Below are positions 8,801 through 17,335 of a stretch of DNA of 64,000 nt, piece after piece (positions within the stretch are counted from its first letter, which is position 1; the number at the start of each line of letters is the position of its first letter). The DNA lies in NCBI RefSeq assembly GCF_012911815.1, contig NZ_JAATNW010000005.1, positions 62,001 through 126,000 on the forward strand, written 5' to 3'. Made by a program: the position numbers and the translations under genes. The DNA is from Alteromonas ponticola. Its GTDB lineage: Bacteria; Pseudomonadota; Gammaproteobacteria; Enterobacterales; Alteromonadaceae. The notes under the pieces were generated by a model. It saw only the letters and a program-made list of their open reading frames with translations, ran no database searches and was not told the origin of the DNA.

Positions 8801-10162
8801 TTGGAACAGCTTATCCGGCCTCAGCTTGAGGCCGGTCAATTTTTGAATGCACAACAGGCTATTCAAACTCATTTGGATAGTCTGACATCCCCCTCTACTG
8901 AGCAGCTTGCCGAAGCAGCATACTGGTGTTGTCAGGCCAACGACTTTATCAGGGCGGCTAAGCTCTACCAGCGCTGCTGCACCCAGACACCTGCGCACCC
9001 GACGTATCATTATAATCTGGCCACTACGCTACGTATCACCGGAGATATCAGCGCGGCAGAAACGGCGCTGGATTGTCATCTGAGCAAACAGCCTCAGGAC
9101 GCCGAAGCACATTGGCTGCGTGCAAACCTGCGTAAACAGCATGCTGAGGGCAAACTGGTCGATATATTGACCTCACTCACTGCTGAAACCCATCCACCGA
9201 AACAGCGGGTCCATGCCTGTTACGCGCTGGGCAAGTTATATGAAGATGGTGGTGATAACGACGCATGCTTCAATGCTTATAAGGCTGGGGCGGATTTGCG
9301 CCGACGTTACTTAAATTATGATGTGGCCAATGACAAAACGATAATGGCGGCGATTGCCTCTACCTTTTCTTCACAATGGTTTGACCGTGGGCAAGCCGCG
9401 CGTCGCCAGTATAGTGGTAAGGGCCATATTTTTATTGTCGGAATGCCGCGAAGTGGCACCACGCTAGTGGAGAATCTGCTTGGCGCTCATACCGGGGTAG
9501 CAATGGGTGGAGAGCTCAATGCCTTCGCCAGTAGCATGATGGCTGAAGTGAATAAAGTTGCACGACCGGAGTCAATCCAACAGGCAATAGAACAAGCCGC
9601 CAGCTGTGATTTTGCCACCATCGGTCAGCGTTATGCGGATGCAGTGAAAGATTATCGTCAGGGTAACCGCGTGCTTACTGATAAGCTTCCGCTAAACTTT
9701 CTTTATCTGGGACTGATTCATCAGGCACTACCGCAGGCAAAGCTTATCCACATCACACGTCATCCGATGGACACGGTGTGGTCGGTGTACAAGCATTTAT
9801 TCACCCATGCGTATCCGTTTTCCTATCAATTGGAAGAAATTGCCGAATATTACATTGCTTACAGTCAATTAATGAGTCACTGGAAACAGCTACTTGGCGA
9901 CAGGTTACTGGAAGTAAGTTATGAGTCGCTGGTTAACGCGCCCTTAAAGCAAATGCAGCGCATCACCGACTACTGCGATATCCCTTTCGAAAACGACTGC
10001 TTCCACTTTTATCAGCGCAACACCACTGTTACCACCGGTAGCGCGGTTCAGGTGCGACAGCCGGTTAATACGCGCAGCATCGGCCAGTGGCAGCGGTTCG
10101 CTTCTCAGCTTACCGGCGTGAAAAACATGCTGCAAAACACAGGCTTACTTGAGGGTAGCTGA
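8801..10162 (+). CDS. TPR-repeat sulfotransferase
   Basis: 453 residues. An N-terminal TPR superhelix (about 1-200) precedes a sulfotransferase domain. The PAPS 5'-phosphosulfate loop is VGMPRSGTTLVE (near residue 213) and the 3'-phosphate motif is RHPMDTVWS (near 319). No signal peptide is seen, so it should be cytoplasmic. The start is TTG at 8801: AGGAG at 8789-8793 is 7 bases upstream, and the next in-frame ATG is far inside the TPR part. Tyrosylprotein-sulfotransferase-like proteins of this architecture are often found beside TonB receptors in marine and freshwater proteobacteria (from general knowledge); their acceptor is not established. The 3' end overlaps the convergent LysR gene by 18 bases. 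Confidence 0.85.
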   Translation: MEQLIRPQLEAGQFLNAQQAIQTHLDSLTSPSTEQLAEAAYWCCQANDFIRAAKLYQRCCTQTPAHPTYHYNLATTLRITGDISAAETALDCHLSKQPQDAEAHWLRANLRKQHAEGKLVDILTSLTAETHPPKQRVHACYALGKLYEDGGDNDACFNAYKAGADLRRRYLNYDVANDKTIMAAIASTFSSQWFDRGQAARRQYSGKGHIFIVGMPRSGTTLVENLLGAHTGVAMGGELNAFASSMMAEVNKVARPESIQQAIEQAASCDFATIGQRYADAVKDYRQGNRVLTDKLPLNFLYLGLIHQALPQAKLIHITRHPMDTVWSVYKHLFTHAYPFSYQLEEIAEYYIAYSQLMSHWKQLLGDRLLEVSYESLVNAPLKQMQRITDYCDIPFENDCFHFYQRNTTVTTGSAVQVRQPVNTRSIGQWQRFASQLTGVKNMLQNTGLLEGS

Positions 10163-11086
10163 CCAGGTATCACTATGTTGAATATGTGTGTTCAGTACCT
10201 GAGTAAATAGTGCGACCTTTTTAGGTTCAGCAGGTACTTGCTTGTGCACCAGCGACTGGGCGAAATTGTACTGATAGCGGGCAGGGCAAATCAGCCTGAA
10301 CTCATCATTCTGCACTTCGTTTTGCACATAACTGCCGGGCAAATAACCAATATAGCGGCCTGACGCGATCAATGCCTTGCGTGAATCAAACTGGTAAGCA
10401 TACGCGCCGGGGGTAAGCTTTTTCAGCTGTTCGCGGCCTTCCTGACTGATCTCCACCCCAGGTACCACTGCTGGGTAACCGGCGATATCCTCATCGGTAA
10501 TAGTGTTATCGTCCAACTGGGCCAGTGGATGAGAGCGCAGGCAACACAGATAAATTGGCTCGTTCAACGTGTCAGTATAGGCCAAGCCTGCCATTTTGCG
10601 GTAGCCGGGGAAGATACCCACGTGTGCCTTATCTTTGAGCAACGCCTGCTCAATATTCTCGATGCGATCACCGTCAAGCGTAATGCTCAGGCCAGGCGCT
10701 TGCTTCATTAATGTATTGATGGTGGCTGCCAGTAAGCGGTGGCGCGCTTCGTCAAGAACGTCAGCATGAAAAATCACCAGCGGGCCGCTGATATCATCGC
10801 TGAGCTGGGACACAGCGTTTGAAAAATCGCCCAGTGCTGCAAACAAAGGTAGACAGGCTTGGTATACCGTTTGCCCATCCGGAGTCAGTACAAATCCCCC
10901 GCGACCGCGATGGCATAGCGTTAATCGCATGCGGGTTTCCAGGTTGTTCATGTGCACGCTAATGGTGGAACGAGTAATGCCTAATTCGTCCTCAGCAGCG
11001 GCAAAGCCGCCATTTTCCACCACTGACTTAAATACTTTCAATAACTTAAGATCGTACTCGGTGATTGCCCTGCCCGCGATTTTCAA
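10145..11086 (-). CDS. LysR-family transcriptional regulator
   Basis: 313 residues. An N-terminal LysR winged helix (about 10-70: AAAEDELGITRSTISVHMNNLE, slightly atypical in using STISVH) is followed by an effector-binding domain. It is divergent from the gabD-like gene with a 97-base gap to that gene's start, the classic arrangement for a LysR regulator and its target. A CAAAC/GTTTG inverted repeat lies in that gap. It probably controls gabD-gabT and itself; the inducer is unknown. The gene is convergent with, and overlaps, the sulfotransferase gene. Confidence 0.88.
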   Translation of the reverse strand: MKIAGRAITEYDLKLLKVFKSVVENGGFAAAEDELGITRSTISVHMNNLETRMRLTLCHRGRGGFVLTPDGQTVYQACLPLFAALGDFSNAVSQLSDDISGPLVIFHADVLDEARHRLLAATINTLMKQAPGLSITLDGDRIENIEQALLKDKAHVGIFPGYRKMAGLAYTDTLNEPIYLCCLRSHPLAQLDDNTITDEDIAGYPAVVPGVEISQEGREQLKKLTPGAYAYQFDSRKALIASGRYIGYLPGSYVQNEVQNDEFRLICPARYQYNFAQSLVHKQVPAEPKKVALFTQVLNTHIQHSDTWSATLK

Positions 11087-11100
11087 AAGTTTTACTCCAT

Positions 11101-11122
11101 CAAACTAAACGTTGAATGTTTG
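11101..11122. promoter_or_regulatory. Candidate LysR-type operator
   Basis: The inverted repeat CAAAC (11101-11105) N12 GTTTG (11118-11122) lies between divergent LysR and gabD-like genes. LysR regulators usually bind T-N11-A dyads in such gaps. No other dyad stands out here. Confidence 0.35.
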
Positions 11123-11183
11123 TTATTTAACGATCTTATTGCAGCTGTTTCAATAGCCACATAACTTGCCAGGCGGAGATTTT

Positions 11184-12623
11184 ATGGCACACGATTTTCA
11201 ATCACTGATTATGCCCGGTTCCTATATTGATGGGCAGTGGCATTCAAGTGACAATGTTTTTGTGGTTAGGAACAAAGCGAACGGCAACCCAATTACCACG
11301 CTGGCCAATGCGCAGCCTGAGCAAATGGAACATGCGATAGCCTGTGCTGCTGATGCGTTCATCACTTGGCGTAACACCACCGGCCTGGAGCGTAGCCGTC
11401 TGTTGATGGCATGGTATGACAAACTGATCGAACATCGCGATGCACTGGCGCATCTGCTGACGCTGGAGCAGGGTAAACCCCTGACTGAAGCGCTGGGCGA
11501 AATAAACTATGGTGCAGGTTATATTCGCTGGTTTGCCGGCGAAGCCGAACGCATCAATGGTGATATCTTTGATGGTTTGCATCAAGGTCAAACTGTTCAG
11601 GTGGTTAAGAAGCCAGTGGGCGTGGTGGGCGCGGTAACGCCGTGGAACTTCCCTAATGCGATGATCGCGCGCAAGGCGGCTGCGGCGTTAGCGGCTGGCT
11701 GTACTTTTGTAGGCCGTTCGGCGGCAGAAACACCGTTAAGCGCACTGGCCATGGCGAAACTGGCAGAGGAAGTGGGTATTCCTGCGGGCGTGCTGAACAT
11801 TGTGACTGGCACCGATGCCAAAGGATTAGGACGGGTACTCACCCAGTCACCTCAGGTGGCAAAGTTTTCATTTACCGGCTCGACGCGGGTGGGACAGCAG
11901 CTTATCAAAGACTGTGCGTCTACAGTGAAGCGTGTATCGATGGAATTAGGTGGCAATGCGCCCTTTATCGTATTTGATGATACCGACATTGATATGGCAG
12001 TTAACAGTGCGATGCTGGCCAAATTCAGAAATGCCGGGCAAACCTGTGTCTGCGCTAACCGTTTTCTGGTGCATCAGGATGTGCATGCGGCCTTTGTTAA
12101 TGCGTTAACGGAAAAGGTTGCCAGCCTGACCCAGGGGAATGGACTGGAGGGGGCTGATATGGGGCCGCTTATCAGTGAGCAGGCAGCAGCAAATGTGGAT
12201 GCGCTGGTGCAACACGCGCTCAACGAAGGCGCAGATACCCATTACACACGTGACTGGGACGACAGTGCTTTCTATCCACCTACTATACTTACCGATGTCA
12301 CCAATACCATGCGAATATTTAACGAGGAGATCTTTGGCCCGGTGGTTACGGTAACCTCATTTTCCTCAGAAGAAGAGGCAATTGCGCTGGCAAATCAGAC
12401 TGAGTACGGCCTGGCAGCTTACCTTTTTACCCATGATCACGCCCGCATTCGTCGCGTGACCGGACAACTGGACTATGGCATGGTCGGCATCAACGATGCC
12501 GCTATTTCCAACCCCGCCGCTCCTTTTGGTGGGGTAAAGCAATCAGGCTTTGGTCGCGAAGGCTCAAAATACGGCCTGGACGACTATTTATCAATACAAT
12601 ATCGCTGCCTTGGAGGTTATTAA
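11184..12623 (+). CDS. gabD: Succinate-semialdehyde dehydrogenase-like aldehyde dehydrogenase
   Basis: 479 residues from ATG 11184, chosen over the in-frame TTG at 11166 because GGAG at 11175-11178 precedes the ATG. NAD(P)-dependent ALDH: catalytic Glu in SMELGGNAP, nucleophilic Cys in the GabD-type string NAGQTCVCANR, and cofactor motif FTGSTRVGQ. It oxidises a short semialdehyde; succinate semialdehyde is the best guess from the CVCANR signature, with glutarate semialdehyde (DavD) the main alternative. It lies 1 base before the aminotransferase gene, so the pair would act in sequence. Confidence 0.85.
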   Translation: MAHDFQSLIMPGSYIDGQWHSSDNVFVVRNKANGNPITTLANAQPEQMEHAIACAADAFITWRNTTGLERSRLLMAWYDKLIEHRDALAHLLTLEQGKPLTEALGEINYGAGYIRWFAGEAERINGDIFDGLHQGQTVQVVKKPVGVVGAVTPWNFPNAMIARKAAAALAAGCTFVGRSAAETPLSALAMAKLAEEVGIPAGVLNIVTGTDAKGLGRVLTQSPQVAKFSFTGSTRVGQQLIKDCASTVKRVSMELGGNAPFIVFDDTDIDMAVNSAMLAKFRNAGQTCVCANRFLVHQDVHAAFVNALTEKVASLTQGNGLEGADMGPLISEQAAANVDALVQHALNEGADTHYTRDWDDSAFYPPTILTDVTNTMRIFNEEIFGPVVTVTSFSSEEEAIALANQTEYGLAAYLFTHDHARIRRVTGQLDYGMVGINDAAISNPAAPFGGVKQSGFGREGSKYGLDDYLSIQYRCLGGY

Positions 12624-12624
12624 C

Positions 12625-13911
12625 ATGGCAACAAATCTAACTTTGCAACAACGTAAACAGGCCGTGTTTGCCAATGGTCAGGGAAACCTGTACCCAGTTT
12701 ACGTTTCCCACGCAAAAAACGCTGAAATGTGGGACGTAGAAGGGAACCGCTATCTGGATTTTGGTACGGGCATCGCGGTGTGTAATACAGGCCATGCGCA
12801 CCCTAAAATCGTAAAAGCGGTGAATGATCAAATGGAAAAGTTCAGTCATAGCTGCGTTATGGTAAACCCTTATGAAAGTGCGGTTGAACTGGCAGAAAAA
12901 CTGACCCAGCTGGCGCCTGGCGACAGCCCGAAAAAGGCCATGTTTGTTACCACTGGCGCCGAGGCGGTGGAAAACGCGGTGAAAATTGCCCGCGCCCACA
13001 CTGGTCGCCGCGGCGTAATCGCGTTTAACGGCGGTTTTCATGGCAGAACCAACCTGACCATGGGCCTGACGGGCAAGATCACTCCTTACAAAGATTTTTT
13101 TGGGCCGTTTCCCGGCGAGATTTACCATGCGCCCTTTCCTAATCCGCTGCATGGCATCACTGCAGAACAAAGTCTGGCCGCATTAGCGATGCTGATGAAA
13201 GTGGATATTTCACCGAAAGATGTGGCCGCTATCATCATTGAGCCCATTCAGGGAGAAGGTGGCTTTTACGTTGCACCACCAGAATTCCTTAAAGCACTCA
13301 GGGCCCTGTGCGATGAGCATGGGATTATGCTGATTTGTGATGAAATTCAGTCAGGCTTCGCCCGCACCGGACACATGTTCTACACCGAAGCCGCTGATAT
13401 CGAACCAGATCTAATGACCATGGCCAAAGGCATTGCCGGTGGTATTCCGATTTCTGCGGTAGTGGGTAAAGCGAATGTGATGGATACGGCACCCGTGGGT
13501 GGCCTGGGTGGCACTTACGGTGGTTCGCCACTGGGCTGCGCCGCAGCGGTGGCCGTGCTGGATGTGATCAAAGAAGAAAAGCTGGCCGAGCGCGCCACTA
13601 TGATTGAAGGGCGATTCTACGAAACCCTGAACGCACTGAAAGCCAAATACCCTAAGGTTATTGCTGAGGTGCGTGGCCACGGTGCCATGATTGCCCTTGA
13701 ACTGATGAGCGAGGGTGACCCGGCTGTGCCTAACCCGGCGCTGACTAAAGCTGTCATCGGCAAGGCGCTTGATTACGGCTTGATTTTATTGGCATGTGGC
13801 TTTTACGGTAACGTTATTCGTTTCCTGCCACCTTTGACCATTCCGGAAACGCATCTGCGCGAAGGATTAGATCAATTCACTGCATTGTTTGATGAAGTGA
13901 TGAAAGGCTAA
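12625..13911 (+). CDS. gabT: 4-aminobutyrate aminotransferase-like (class III)
   Basis: 428 residues. ATG at 12625 has GGAGG at 12612-12616; a longer in-frame extension to 12550 would overlap gabD and is rejected. Class III aminotransferase: TGAEAVENAVKIAR, the cofactor aspartate in LICDEIQSG, and the PLP lysine in MAKGIAGGIP. With gabD it would turn GABA (or 5-aminovalerate) plus 2-oxoglutarate into semialdehyde plus glutamate, then into the diacid for central metabolism. GabT and DavT cannot be told apart by eye. It is the last gene of the LysR-linked unit. Confidence 0.85.
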   Translation: MATNLTLQQRKQAVFANGQGNLYPVYVSHAKNAEMWDVEGNRYLDFGTGIAVCNTGHAHPKIVKAVNDQMEKFSHSCVMVNPYESAVELAEKLTQLAPGDSPKKAMFVTTGAEAVENAVKIARAHTGRRGVIAFNGGFHGRTNLTMGLTGKITPYKDFFGPFPGEIYHAPFPNPLHGITAEQSLAALAMLMKVDISPKDVAAIIIEPIQGEGGFYVAPPEFLKALRALCDEHGIMLICDEIQSGFARTGHMFYTEAADIEPDLMTMAKGIAGGIPISAVVGKANVMDTAPVGGLGGTYGGSPLGCAAAVAVLDVIKEEKLAERATMIEGRFYETLNALKAKYPKVIAEVRGHGAMIALELMSEGDPAVPNPALTKAVIGKALDYGLILLACGFYGNVIRFLPPLTIPETHLREGLDQFTALFDEVMKG

Positions 13912-13986
13912 ATAACTCTGCAGGCTTATTGTGAAAGAGTCACACAGTAAAGTAAGTCGGTAAGTTTATTATGGACAAACAGAGGC

Positions 13987-14003
13987 GGGGCCAGGAAGGC
14001 CCC
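13987..14003. terminator. GC-rich hairpin between convergent genes
   Basis: GGGGCC (13987-13992), loop AGGAA, GGCCCC (13998-14003), between convergent gabT and the OB-fold gene. The T tract is poor on either strand, so termination is likely but not certain. Confidence 0.45.
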
Positions 14004-14034
14004 ACTTCAGATAATGTTTATTAATCAGTAAACA

Positions 14035-14709
14035 TTAACTTTCACTGACATCACTCATTTGGATCAGCGTGTTGGCCACCACCGTACCTTCGGAGAAAAA
14101 GGTATCACCCATGGTCGCATCAACTTTCACGCGATCGCCGGTTTCAATGTTCAGGAAACCGCTCTCTTCCAGGGGTTCGCCACTCAGCTCACTGACATCA
14201 ACCTTGACCGTGGCATCGGCAGCGGAAAGCTCGAACGTATCATCATCGACCTTAGCGACCGTACCAATCATCGTGATATCGTCAAAGTTCTCAGGCACTA
14301 CCGCGGTAGCAATATAGCGATCATAAACGACCCGATCGTCAGGATTGGATACGTAAGTGGTATTATGATCATGAACGAACACGCTCGAAGCATCCAATGC
14401 GGTGTCTGAGAATACATCCTTATCGACTTTGCCTGAAACAGTGACTTTTTCGCCTGCTTCAAACGCAAGCGCATCGGCGTCGTTATCTCCGTCATCAAAC
14501 TCTACCGTTATACGGTTATCGCCGGTTTTCACCACAAAGCTGTCCGTATGAATGTTTTCGATTTCTCCATTTACCGTAATCCAGGTATCGTCGTCAAAAG
14601 CAGCAAGCTCATTAGCTGATGCTGATGAATTCGTTGTTGCTGCCAACGCAGAGGTTGAGAAAATTGCGCCAGCAATTGCGGTAGAAAGTAATGTATTTTT
14701 AAAATTCAT
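14035..14709 (-). CDS. Exported acidic OB-fold-like protein with two repeats
   Basis: 224 residues from the ATG preceded by AAAGGAG (the in-frame ATG nine codons further upstream is rejected). A signal peptide (MNFKNTLLSTAIAGAIFSTSALA) is followed by two similar beta modules, each reading as an OB-like or DUF5666-like strand set: WITVNGEIENIHTDSFVVKT with GEKVTVSGKV, and ITMIGTVAKVDDDTFELSA with GDRVKVDATM. Strongly acidic, periplasmic or secreted, with no enzyme motif. The family is generally of unknown role. It stands alone, convergent with gabT. Confidence 0.7.
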   Translation of the reverse strand: MNFKNTLLSTAIAGAIFSTSALAATTNSSASANELAAFDDDTWITVNGEIENIHTDSFVVKTGDNRITVEFDDGDNDADALAFEAGEKVTVSGKVDKDVFSDTALDASSVFVHDHNTTYVSNPDDRVVYDRYIATAVVPENFDDITMIGTVAKVDDDTFELSAADATVKVDVSELSGEPLEESGFLNIETGDRVKVDATMGDTFFSEGTVVANTLIQMSDVSES

Positions 14710-14967
14710 TGATTTCTCCTTTCGCTGTGAATTCACAGTTAACCACGCAAATCCGATGCCGGCCTTATAATTCAGTTGGTTACGGGATAATCAAAGTATT
14801 ATTGAGTGAACCGGTATATAAAGTTTTTAGACGAAATTGTGTGATTTACATACTGATTTCATCTCTATATCAGAAGATTTTGAGAGAATAACAGAGTCAA
14901 TTACTTCGTTATGTGTAAAGCTGCGGGACGCTTTGCGCGCCCACATCATTTAAAAGTGTGCCGAGTT

Positions 14968-15711
14968 TTATGAGATTACTTCTTTAATTATTTTGCCGCA
15001 TACCGCTAAGCTTGGATCCGCATAAAATACCGCAAACGGTGAAGGCGATTCGTTTAGACTTTTACCAAGCGCATCTTCTAGTCGACGACGCATTTCATCA
15101 TCCCGTAAATTCGTGTAATGGTAGATGGTAAATGCGTAATCCGAAAGCTCTTTAAAGTAGGCTACAGGGTGACGTGACCGACACAGGTAAGATTCGTAGG
15201 CGGGGTAGGGTGAGATAACTGCATCTACAACGTTACGGTAAAGCAATTTCGTGATAGCGCCCTGGCTCTGCTCATACTTACATGTTATGGCTAATTGTTC
15301 ACAAATCGCTTGCCCGTGTTCAAAGCTTCGTTGAATCGCATAGGTCTGATCCGCACTAATCGTGCATGATGTTTTATTGAGACAAAAAATACCTATGCGT
15401 ACCGATGCCAGTGGAATATTAATTCTGTACAGGTCACCAAATTCACGTTGCCCCACTTCCTGAGCGCGATATCCTTCCGCATGGATTTTATGTTGCCGTA
15501 AATTCAAGAATCCTCTGCGGGCAGGTAAATGAACATAGGTTGGTTTAATATCGATCGCCTGGTAAACCTTATCAAAGAATTCAGTAACAGGCTTTCGCGC
15601 TGAGGTTTCCTTTATTGCTTCCGGAAGGTTAACAAGAAATTCTTCATGCTCAGCGCGTAGTGGTAAGCACGCTATATATAAAAGGAATAAGTATAAAATT
15701 CTGGCTATCAC
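14968..15711 (-). CDS. Periplasmic solute-binding-like protein (SBP family 3 fold)
   Basis: 247 residues from a GTG start with AGAGG 7 bases upstream. A signal peptide (LYLFLLYIACLPLRAEH) precedes a type 2 periplasmic-binding-protein-like sequence with paired cysteines. No transporter permease or ATPase lies nearby, so it is an orphan, as are many such proteins in Alteromonadales. It starts 47 bases after eda on the same strand and may be read through from the alginate operon, although no link in function is evident. Confidence 0.6.
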   Translation of the reverse strand: MIARILYLFLLYIACLPLRAEHEEFLVNLPEAIKETSARKPVTEFFDKVYQAIDIKPTYVHLPARRGFLNLRQHKIHAEGYRAQEVGQREFGDLYRINIPLASVRIGIFCLNKTSCTISADQTYAIQRSFEHGQAICEQLAITCKYEQSQGAITKLLYRNVVDAVISPYPAYESYLCRSRHPVAYFKELSDYAFTIYHYTNLRDDEMRRRLEDALGKSLNESPSPFAVFYADPSLAVCGKIIKEVIS

Positions 15712-15757
15712 AACCGCGCCTCTTAAGCTTCAACCCTCCTTAATAACAGCAAAAAAA

Positions 15758-16381
15758 TCAGTGATTCGCCACCGCGCTTAAACAAGCGTCAGTAATTCTT
15801 TGCCATTGACGCTGTTCCACCCACTCTTTTTGAGCCATCCAGGTACCGCCCACGGCAAGAACATTATTTAGGCTTAGATAATCACACTGATTTTCCTGGG
15901 TGATCCCTCCGGTAGGACAAAATCTCACCGTATTGAAAATTGATGACATGGCCGATAAAAAGGGAGCACCGCCGGCAAGCGCTGCGGGAAACAGCTTTTG
16001 CTCATTAAACCCACACTCTTGCGCCAGAAGAATATCGCTCGTGGTTGAAACGCCAGGTAAGACGGGTTTTCCACATGTTTGCAATACGTTAAGTAAATGA
16101 CTGGAAACGGCTGGCGTTACAATGAAGTCGGCTCCCGACGTTAAAGCCTGCTCAAGAACCTTTTCGTTGAGCACTGTCCCTGCACCCACCTGTAGCGAAG
16201 GAATGGAAGCTTTGATGGCTTTCAAAGCTTCCATTGAAGCCTCGGTACGTAATACCACTTCCACCAGCGATAAGCCGGCCGCTTGCATAGCTGTGGCAAT
16301 GTGTACACCTTCTTCGGGTGTGTTTGCCTGAATAATCGGCAGTAATTTTTGTTCGCCCATCAAGGTGGAAAAATTCGTCAT
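15758..16381 (-). CDS. eda: 2-keto-3-deoxy-6-phosphogluconate aldolase
   Basis: 207 residues, the family's usual length. Key residues: Glu41 and Arg45 (EVVLRTE) and the Schiff-base Lys129 (QKLFPA), plus the phosphate-binding RFCPTGGI. It cleaves KDPG to pyruvate and glyceraldehyde-3-phosphate, the last step of alginate monomer breakdown. It lies 29 bases downstream of kdgK at the end of the operon. Confidence 0.95.
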   Translation of the reverse strand: MTNFSTLMGEQKLLPIIQANTPEEGVHIATAMQAAGLSLVEVVLRTEASMEALKAIKASIPSLQVGAGTVLNEKVLEQALTSGADFIVTPAVSSHLLNVLQTCGKPVLPGVSTTSDILLAQECGFNEQKLFPAALAGGAPFLSAMSSIFNTVRFCPTGGITQENQCDYLSLNNVLAVGGTWMAQKEWVEQRQWQRITDACLSAVANH

Positions 16382-16410
16382 AAGATTGTTGCTCTAGATA
16401 AAAAGGTTAA

Positions 16411-17331
16411 TTAGGCTATTGCCTTTAAAAATTCGTTTTTTGGTGCAATCGCACCAGGAAATTGAATGACCGCACCTGCTGCTTTTGCTGCGTAGCGAAC
16501 GGCATCGCTGATGGAGTAGCCGGATAATCGCGCGCCCAGAAAAACACCGTTAAACGCATCACCCGCAGAGGTGGTGTCGACGACATTTTTGACCGGCTCG
16601 ATTATATGCGCCTGAATCTCGCCCTGGCTGCAAGTGACGACCGATGCGGGTCCATTTTTTACTACCACTTCATTGACACCAAGATGCTGACAGTGTCTTA
16701 CCACGTCATTGGTTGAACTAAATTGGTATAACACTTCGAAATCTTCCAATCCAGGTAATGCTATATCTGACAGTGAAAGCGCCTTGTCAAACTCGGCAAT
16801 CGCAAATTGTTGAGACTGCCACAGTGCGGCACGATAGTTTGGATCAAAAACGATGGTGAGGCCTCTGGCTTTAAGGTTTTCAAGCATCGACCAAAACGCA
16901 TTTCGATGTTCAGCATGCATGATCGCCAGGGGAATGCCAGAGAAGAAAAATACATCGCCAGATACAAATTGCGCCAGTTTTGCTTCTGGGATAAAGCGCA
17001 TGGTATCCCGGGCCGCCGAATCTGACCGCCAGTAGACAAAGCTTCGTTCACCTGTGTCATCGGTTTCAATCAAATAAATGCCAATGGTTTTATCAGGGTG
17101 GCGAAAAACACACTCTGTACTTATCTGCTCTGTTTCAAAGTGAGCTAACATTTTGTCGCTAATTGAGTCCTGGCCAATTGCTGTTATTACCGACGAGGTC
17201 AGCTTGGGGAAGCATCGCTTTAAATAAACCGCAGCATTATAAATGTCTCCGGCGAATGACTGGGCCATCATATTGTCGGATGTGGGTTTCAATTCCATCA
17301 TGCATTCGCCGAAAAAATGTATAGTTTTCAT
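16411..17331 (-). CDS. kdgK: 2-keto-3-deoxygluconate kinase
   Basis: 306 residues from the ATG at 17331, with AAAGG 8 bases upstream inside the end of the carrier gene. PfkB/ribokinase family: N-terminal FFGECMMEL; the anion hole and catalytic aspartate in DTTSAGDAFNG. It phosphorylates KDG to KDPG in the cytoplasm, between the reductase and Eda. The 4-base gap to the upstream MFS gene points to coupled translation. Confidence 0.93.
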   Translation of the reverse strand: MKTIHFFGECMMELKPTSDNMMAQSFAGDIYNAAVYLKRCFPKLTSSVITAIGQDSISDKMLAHFETEQISTECVFRHPDKTIGIYLIETDDTGERSFVYWRSDSAARDTMRFIPEAKLAQFVSGDVFFFSGIPLAIMHAEHRNAFWSMLENLKARGLTIVFDPNYRAALWQSQQFAIAEFDKALSLSDIALPGLEDFEVLYQFSSTNDVVRHCQHLGVNEVVVKNGPASVVTCSQGEIQAHIIEPVKNVVDTTSAGDAFNGVFLGARLSGYSISDAVRYAAKAAGAVIQFPGAIAPKNEFLKAIA

Positions 17332-17335
17332 AAAT

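Noticed and set aside
12550..12624. N-terminal extension of the gabT frame
   Set aside because: It overlaps gabD coding sequence; GGAGG and the family start point to ATG 12625.
12637..13170. 177-codon minus-strand open frame
   Set aside because: Antisense shadow of gabT with no family features or ribosome site.
14018..14037. Inverted repeat TGTTTA...TAAACA
   Set aside because: It overlaps the end of the OB-fold gene and lacks a T tract or partner gene; too AT-rich to support a function.
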